9,661 nucleotides of DNA from JBJENW01 sp051880395. GTDB lineage: Bacteria; Bacillota; Clostridia; Lachnospirales; Lachnospiraceae. The stretch's first letter is position 1. Every line of letters starts with the position of its first letter. Below are positions 6,800-9,661 of the stretch, piece after piece. The DNA is taken from assembly GCA_051880395.1 (NCBI GenBank), contig JBJENW010000261.1, forward strand, positions 1 through 9,661. Direction: 5' to 3'. The notes below the pieces were generated by a model. The model was not told where the DNA came from. It did no database searches and saw only the letters and a list, made by a program, of their open reading frames with translations. The translations under genes and the position numbers were made by a program.

Positions 6800-6944
6800 G
6801 TTACTGTTCACTCTTACGCCGTTCTCAGTAACAAATCCAGCCCATTTAAAGTTCGCCTACGGCGAAGGGGCTGGATTTTGACTGTTGATCTTTATTGGCC
6901 CGTAGCCTTGCAGCTAAGTGCAAGACTCGGGAATAAACAGTAAC
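6800..6944. repeat. Structured intergenic element (about 145 bp, MITE-like, three stems)
   Basis: This element lies in the 400-base gap between the divergent ATPase and AI-2E-family genes. The outer ends are inverted, GTTACTGTT (6800-6808) with AACAGTAAC (6936-6944), 9 of 9. Inside are two further hairpins. The first is AAATCCAGCCC (6833-6843) with GGGCTGGATTT (6868-6878), capped by TTCGCC/GGCGAA (6852-6866). The second is CCCG (6899-6902) with CGGG (6928-6931), enclosing CTTGCA/TGCAAG (6907-6924). Together they draw a cloverleaf-like fold. No second copy lies in the window, so calling it a dispersed repeat is inference from its terminal inverted repeats. It could instead be a structured RNA. 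The flanks 6646-6799 are AT-rich and show nothing else I can support. Confidence 0.6.
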
Positions 6945-7003
6945 ACAGCAGCCACCCAACAGCAACAAATAAAGATTTTTCATTTTAATCACAAAAAGAA
7001 ATA

Positions 7004-7012
7004 TGATATACT
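7004..7012 (+). promoter_or_regulatory. Extended -10 promoter of the AI-2E-family gene
   Basis: TGATATACT contains an extended -10 (TG, one base, TATACT at 7007-7012) located 35 bases before the start codon. The -35 region is weak (TTTAAT about 17 bases upstream), as is common for extended -10 promoters. It lies downstream of the structured element at 6800-6944, which therefore is not in this transcript. Confidence 0.5.
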
Positions 7013-7046
7013 GTTTCTATACAAATACATAAAAAGGAGTTTTTCT

Positions 7047-8168
7047 ATGGATAAAAAATTACGCCAAAATCTTGGCCTGATCACCTTCGGTGTGATCCTG
7101 TTTGCCGCTGTGATGAATTTCAATCATGTCTGTAAATTTTTGCAGAATACTGCAGGTATTTTTCTGCCACTGATGATCGGATTTCTGCTCGCATTTGTGC
7201 TGTCTGTTCCGATGAAAGGATTTGAAAAACTGTTGAAAAAAATCTGCCGAAAAGCCAATATTCGGCTAAGAGAAAAAAATGTCCCACTGATCAGTCTGCT
7301 TTTGACGCTCTTTAGCATCATACTGATTCTCGTTCTGGTCTGTACGCTGGTTATCCCGCAGATTGTAATTTCAGTCAAGAGCATTGCCGATCTGCTACAG
7401 GAAAAGTGGCCTGAGTGGGCGGTCATTTTAAAAAGCTATAATATTGATACGGCACCGATTGCCAAATGGATGAAAAATTTAGACATCCAGAATCTGATCA
7501 AAAATATCGCGAGCAATGCCGGTGTGGTTCTAAATACCATCGCAGGAACCGCGGCTTCTACGGTATCTGGGATTGTCACCGCAGGCATCGCATTTGTCAT
7601 TACCTTCTATGTCCTGTTGAGTAAAAAAGACCTAACAAGACAGAGTAAAAAATTATTGTATGCCTATCTAAAAAAAGAATGGGCCGACCAGATCATTTCC
7701 GTTGCCCGCCTGGCCAACGAAATCTACACAAAATTTTTCTCCGGGCAATGTGTGGAATCCGTCATTTTGGGTGTCCTGATGTTTTTGGCCTTCACCATTT
7801 TCCGACTTCCATATGCCGGACTGATTGCTGTACTAACCTGTGTCTGCGCCTTTATTCCATATATCGGAGCATTTTTCTCCTGCGGTGTCGGGGTACTTTT
7901 AACGCTGATTTCCAGCCCGATGCAGGCGATCATGTGTTTCATCGTCTACCAGGTCGTACAATTTATTGAAAATCAGTTTATTTATCCACGCGTGGTCGGA
8001 AATTCCGTTGGGTTATCCCCACTTTTGACCTTACTTGCCGCCCTGTTTGGTGGAAAACTGTTCGGTCTTGTCGGCATGATCTTTTTTATCCCGCTGACTG
8101 CGGTCATTTATACATTGATCAAAAAACATGCCAACCGAAAACTAGAAGAAAAACAGATCACCCTCTGA
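7047..8168 (+). CDS. AI-2E family transporter (UPF0118) membrane protein
   Basis: This is a polytopic membrane protein of 373 residues in the family named for E. coli TqsA. Members have been linked to autoinducer-2 export or Na+/H+ exchange, so the substrate here is unknown. Hydrophobic spans lie near 10-26, 34-55, 79-108, 160-191, 236-262, 264-290, 292-308 and 322-358. The long amphipathic, soluble part at about 110-160 is typical of the family. Conserved family stretches are FIPYIGAFF (269-277) and QFIENQFIYPRVVGNSVGL (305-323). I chose the ATG at 7047, preceded by AAGGAG (seven bases away) and the extended -10 promoter. A longer frame from 6918 would include repeat and promoter DNA. Its 3' end overlaps the convergent MATE gene by 11 bases, leaving no room for a separate terminator. 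Confidence 0.9.
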   Translation: MDKKLRQNLGLITFGVILFAAVMNFNHVCKFLQNTAGIFLPLMIGFLLAFVLSVPMKGFEKLLKKICRKANIRLREKNVPLISLLLTLFSIILILVLVCTLVIPQIVISVKSIADLLQEKWPEWAVILKSYNIDTAPIAKWMKNLDIQNLIKNIASNAGVVLNTIAGTAASTVSGIVTAGIAFVITFYVLLSKKDLTRQSKKLLYAYLKKEWADQIISVARLANEIYTKFFSGQCVESVILGVLMFLAFTIFRLPYAGLIAVLTCVCAFIPYIGAFFSCGVGVLLTLISSPMQAIMCFIVYQVVQFIENQFIYPRVVGNSVGLSPLLTLLAALFGGKLFGLVGMIFFIPLTAVIYTLIKKHANRKLEEKQITL

Positions 8169-9486
8169 TTTTTTTCACACAGCTCATACAAGTCGGCACG
8201 ATGTACAGGCAAGCCGAAACCCAGGCGGTCTGATCCGCAAAACAGATCGCACTGTAGCCAAACAACGGAACAAAAACCAGACTTACCACGATACGCGCGA
8301 TCATCTCCGTCACACCGGAGAAGACCGCCCGTCCGGAAAAGCCAAGCCCCTGCACCGTCATCCGACAGATATTTAAAATTCCGAGACTCCAGAAAAAGAA
8401 TCCCATACAACGCAAATATTTTGCCGAAGCATCCAACACATCCGCCGCTTTTGCACTTACAAACAACATCGAAAGCGTTCTTCCGGCAAAGATCAAGACC
8501 AATCCGGCACAGAGTCCATAAATCACGCCCATCGCCACTCCCTGCCGGATTCCTTTTTTTATCCGGTCTATTTTCCCTGCTCCCAGATTCTGCCCGCAGA
8601 ATACCGATACGGCTGTCGCAAACGCATCAAATGGACACATCACAAACTGCTTGATGCGCATACCCGCTGTGAATCCGGAAACATAAATACTTCCAAGACC
8701 ATTATTCGCCGACTGCATCACCATACTTCCGATCGCTGTGATCGAATACTGCATTCCCATTGGAATTCCCATCCAGAGCATTGTTTTTATCCCGTCTTTT
8801 TGTATCTGCAAATCCTCTTTTTTTAATCGCAACTCCGGAATCTTCTTCCACATGAAGACCAGACACAAAATTCCGCTGACCGCCTGCGCCGTGATCGTTG
8901 CGATGGCCGCTCCCGCGCATCCCCACTTTAAAACGAGAATGCAGAATAAATCCAGAAAAATATTCAAAATCGTAGAAAATGCGAGCAGAATAAACGGTGT
9001 TTTGCTGTCTCCGACTGCCCGCAAAATACTGGCCAGCAAGTTATACAAAAGCGTAAATGGGATTCCTAGAAACAGGACCAAAAGATACTGGTATGCCCCC
9101 GAAAAAATATTTTCCGGTGTCGATAACAGATGCAGAATCTGTGGGCAGAGTAGCGCACATCCGGTCGTAAGAATCACGGCAAAAACCCCAGTCAAAACCA
9201 TTGCATGAAACATACTGTTTCGCATTTCTTTTTGATTTCCGGCTCCAAATTTCTGCGCGATCGGAACGCCAAACCCACAACAGATTCCCATACAAAATCC
9301 GATCACGAGAAACTGCACACTGCTCGATGCCCCCACACTGGCAAGCGCCTCTGTTCCAAGAATCCGCCCAACGATCGCCGCATCAATGATGTTATAGGTC
9401 TGCTGCAATAAATTTCCCACCAATAATGGAAGAGCAAACTGTAAAATCAAAGGAAACGTCTTTCCTTCTGTCATGCTTTTTGTCAT
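8158..9486 (-). CDS. MATE family efflux transporter
   Basis: This is a multidrug and toxin extrusion type cation-coupled exporter of 442 residues with the expected twelve hydrophobic spans in two six-helix halves. First-half hallmarks are PLLVGNLLQQTYNIIDAAI (20-38, including the TM1 proline), VGRILGTEALASVG (39-52), and RAVGDSKTP (156-164). The second half shows GIPMGMQYS (240-248), a membrane segment reading FDAFATAVSVFCGQNLGAG (286-304), and GLGFSGRAVFSGVTEM (380-395). It looks closest to the bacterial NorM/DinF-like branch common in Clostridia. The substrate cannot be read from sequence. Start at 9486 follows AGGAAG on the minus strand. A consensus TATAAT lies 40 bases upstream. It appears monocistronic and intact. 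Confidence 0.93.
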   Translation of the reverse strand: MTKSMTEGKTFPLILQFALPLLVGNLLQQTYNIIDAAIVGRILGTEALASVGASSSVQFLVIGFCMGICCGFGVPIAQKFGAGNQKEMRNSMFHAMVLTGVFAVILTTGCALLCPQILHLLSTPENIFSGAYQYLLVLFLGIPFTLLYNLLASILRAVGDSKTPFILLAFSTILNIFLDLFCILVLKWGCAGAAIATITAQAVSGILCLVFMWKKIPELRLKKEDLQIQKDGIKTMLWMGIPMGMQYSITAIGSMVMQSANNGLGSIYVSGFTAGMRIKQFVMCPFDAFATAVSVFCGQNLGAGKIDRIKKGIRQGVAMGVIYGLCAGLVLIFAGRTLSMLFVSAKAADVLDASAKYLRCMGFFFWSLGILNICRMTVQGLGFSGRAVFSGVTEMIARIVVSLVFVPLFGYSAICFADQTAWVSACLYIVPTCMSCVKKIRG

Positions 9487-9525
9487 TCATTCCACTTCCT
9501 TTTTTCTCTTTATAACTCCGCAATC

Positions 9526-9554
9526 ATTATACTACAATCTCTACAAAATGGAAG
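9526..9554 (-). promoter_or_regulatory. Promoter of the MATE gene
   Basis: On the minus strand a perfect -10 hexamer TATAAT (9531-9526) lies about 40 bases before the start codon. About 17 bases upstream is CTTCCA, a weak -35 match. The copy of the 49-base segment (9613-9661) lies a further 80 bases upstream. Confidence 0.5.
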
Positions 9555-9606
9555 TTATTCTCTCTTAAAATCCACGGTAAACGCAAGCTTTTTGTCTGTA
9601 AACGCG

Positions 9607-9661
9607 CTTACGCTTTATATGGGCGTAAGTGTTGCAACCATTAATTTATCGGCTACCCGAA
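9607..9661 (-). repeat. Dispersed 49-base segment, copy B, upstream of the MATE gene (cut by the window edge)
   Basis: This is the counterpart of 667-715, on the minus strand, with about 38 of 49 identical bases (9613-9661). Next to it is a clear hairpin, CTTACGC (9607-9613) with GCGTAAG (9623-9629). The potA copy can form a hairpin at the same place with different bases, so the pairing is kept. It reads towards the MATE gene, as copy A reads towards potA. The match reaches the last base of the window, so the real repeat is probably longer. Confidence 0.5.

Noticed and set aside
6833..6878. Strong hairpin followed by TTTT, looking like a rho-independent terminator
   Set aside because: It lies between two genes that are transcribed away from it, so there is no gene to terminate. 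It fits better as one stem of the 6800-6944 element.
6918..7046. N-terminal extension of the AI-2E-family gene
   Set aside because: It would translate the structured repeat and the promoter region. The ATG at 7047 has an AAGGAG site and fits the family length.

Overview
The window looks like a chromosomal stretch from a low-to-moderate G+C Gram-positive bacterium of the class Clostridia, most likely a Lachnospiraceae gut commensal. The reasons are the AGGAGG-type ribosome binding sites, the protein families and their sequence style (potABCD, HxlR, MATE and AI-2E-like permeases), and many intergenic hairpin repeats. The genus is an inference; no marker gene is present.

Left part (1-4971): a complete, tightly overlapping polyamine ABC transporter operon, potA-potB-potC-potD (811-4568, + strand), flanked on both sides by copies of one long palindromic repeat. 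A truncated copy (E0) occupies about 1-71, a full copy (E1) lies at 238-627 upstream of potA, and a full copy (E2) in the opposite orientation lies at 4583-4971, starting 14 bases after the potD stop. Each full copy is about 390 bp and folds onto itself as one imperfect hairpin with arms of about 190 bases. E1 and E2 differ from each other, but many of the differences are mirrored in both arms of the same copy, so the pairing is kept. This family is the most interesting item in the window.

Middle part (4999-6645): a small HxlR-family regulator (- strand) is divergent from a small single-domain cupin (+ strand). A probable operator/promoter lies between them, which looks like a regulator-target pair. 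The cupin gene converges on, and overlaps by 29 bases, an orphan AAA/ABC-type ATPase gene (- strand).

Right part (6646-9661): an intergenic region of about 400 bases holds a second, unrelated structured repeat (6800-6944). It is followed by an AI-2E/UPF0118 family membrane permease (+), which overlaps the 3' end of a convergent MATE-family efflux pump gene (-) by 11 bases. The right edge (9613-9661) carries a 49-base segment that also occurs, inverted, upstream of potA (667-715). In both places it lies upstream of a transporter gene and reads towards it.

Functionally the region is mostly membrane transport (polyamine uptake, MATE efflux, AI-2E-like permease) with one local stress-type regulator. 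The intergenic DNA is unusually rich in dispersed palindromic elements.
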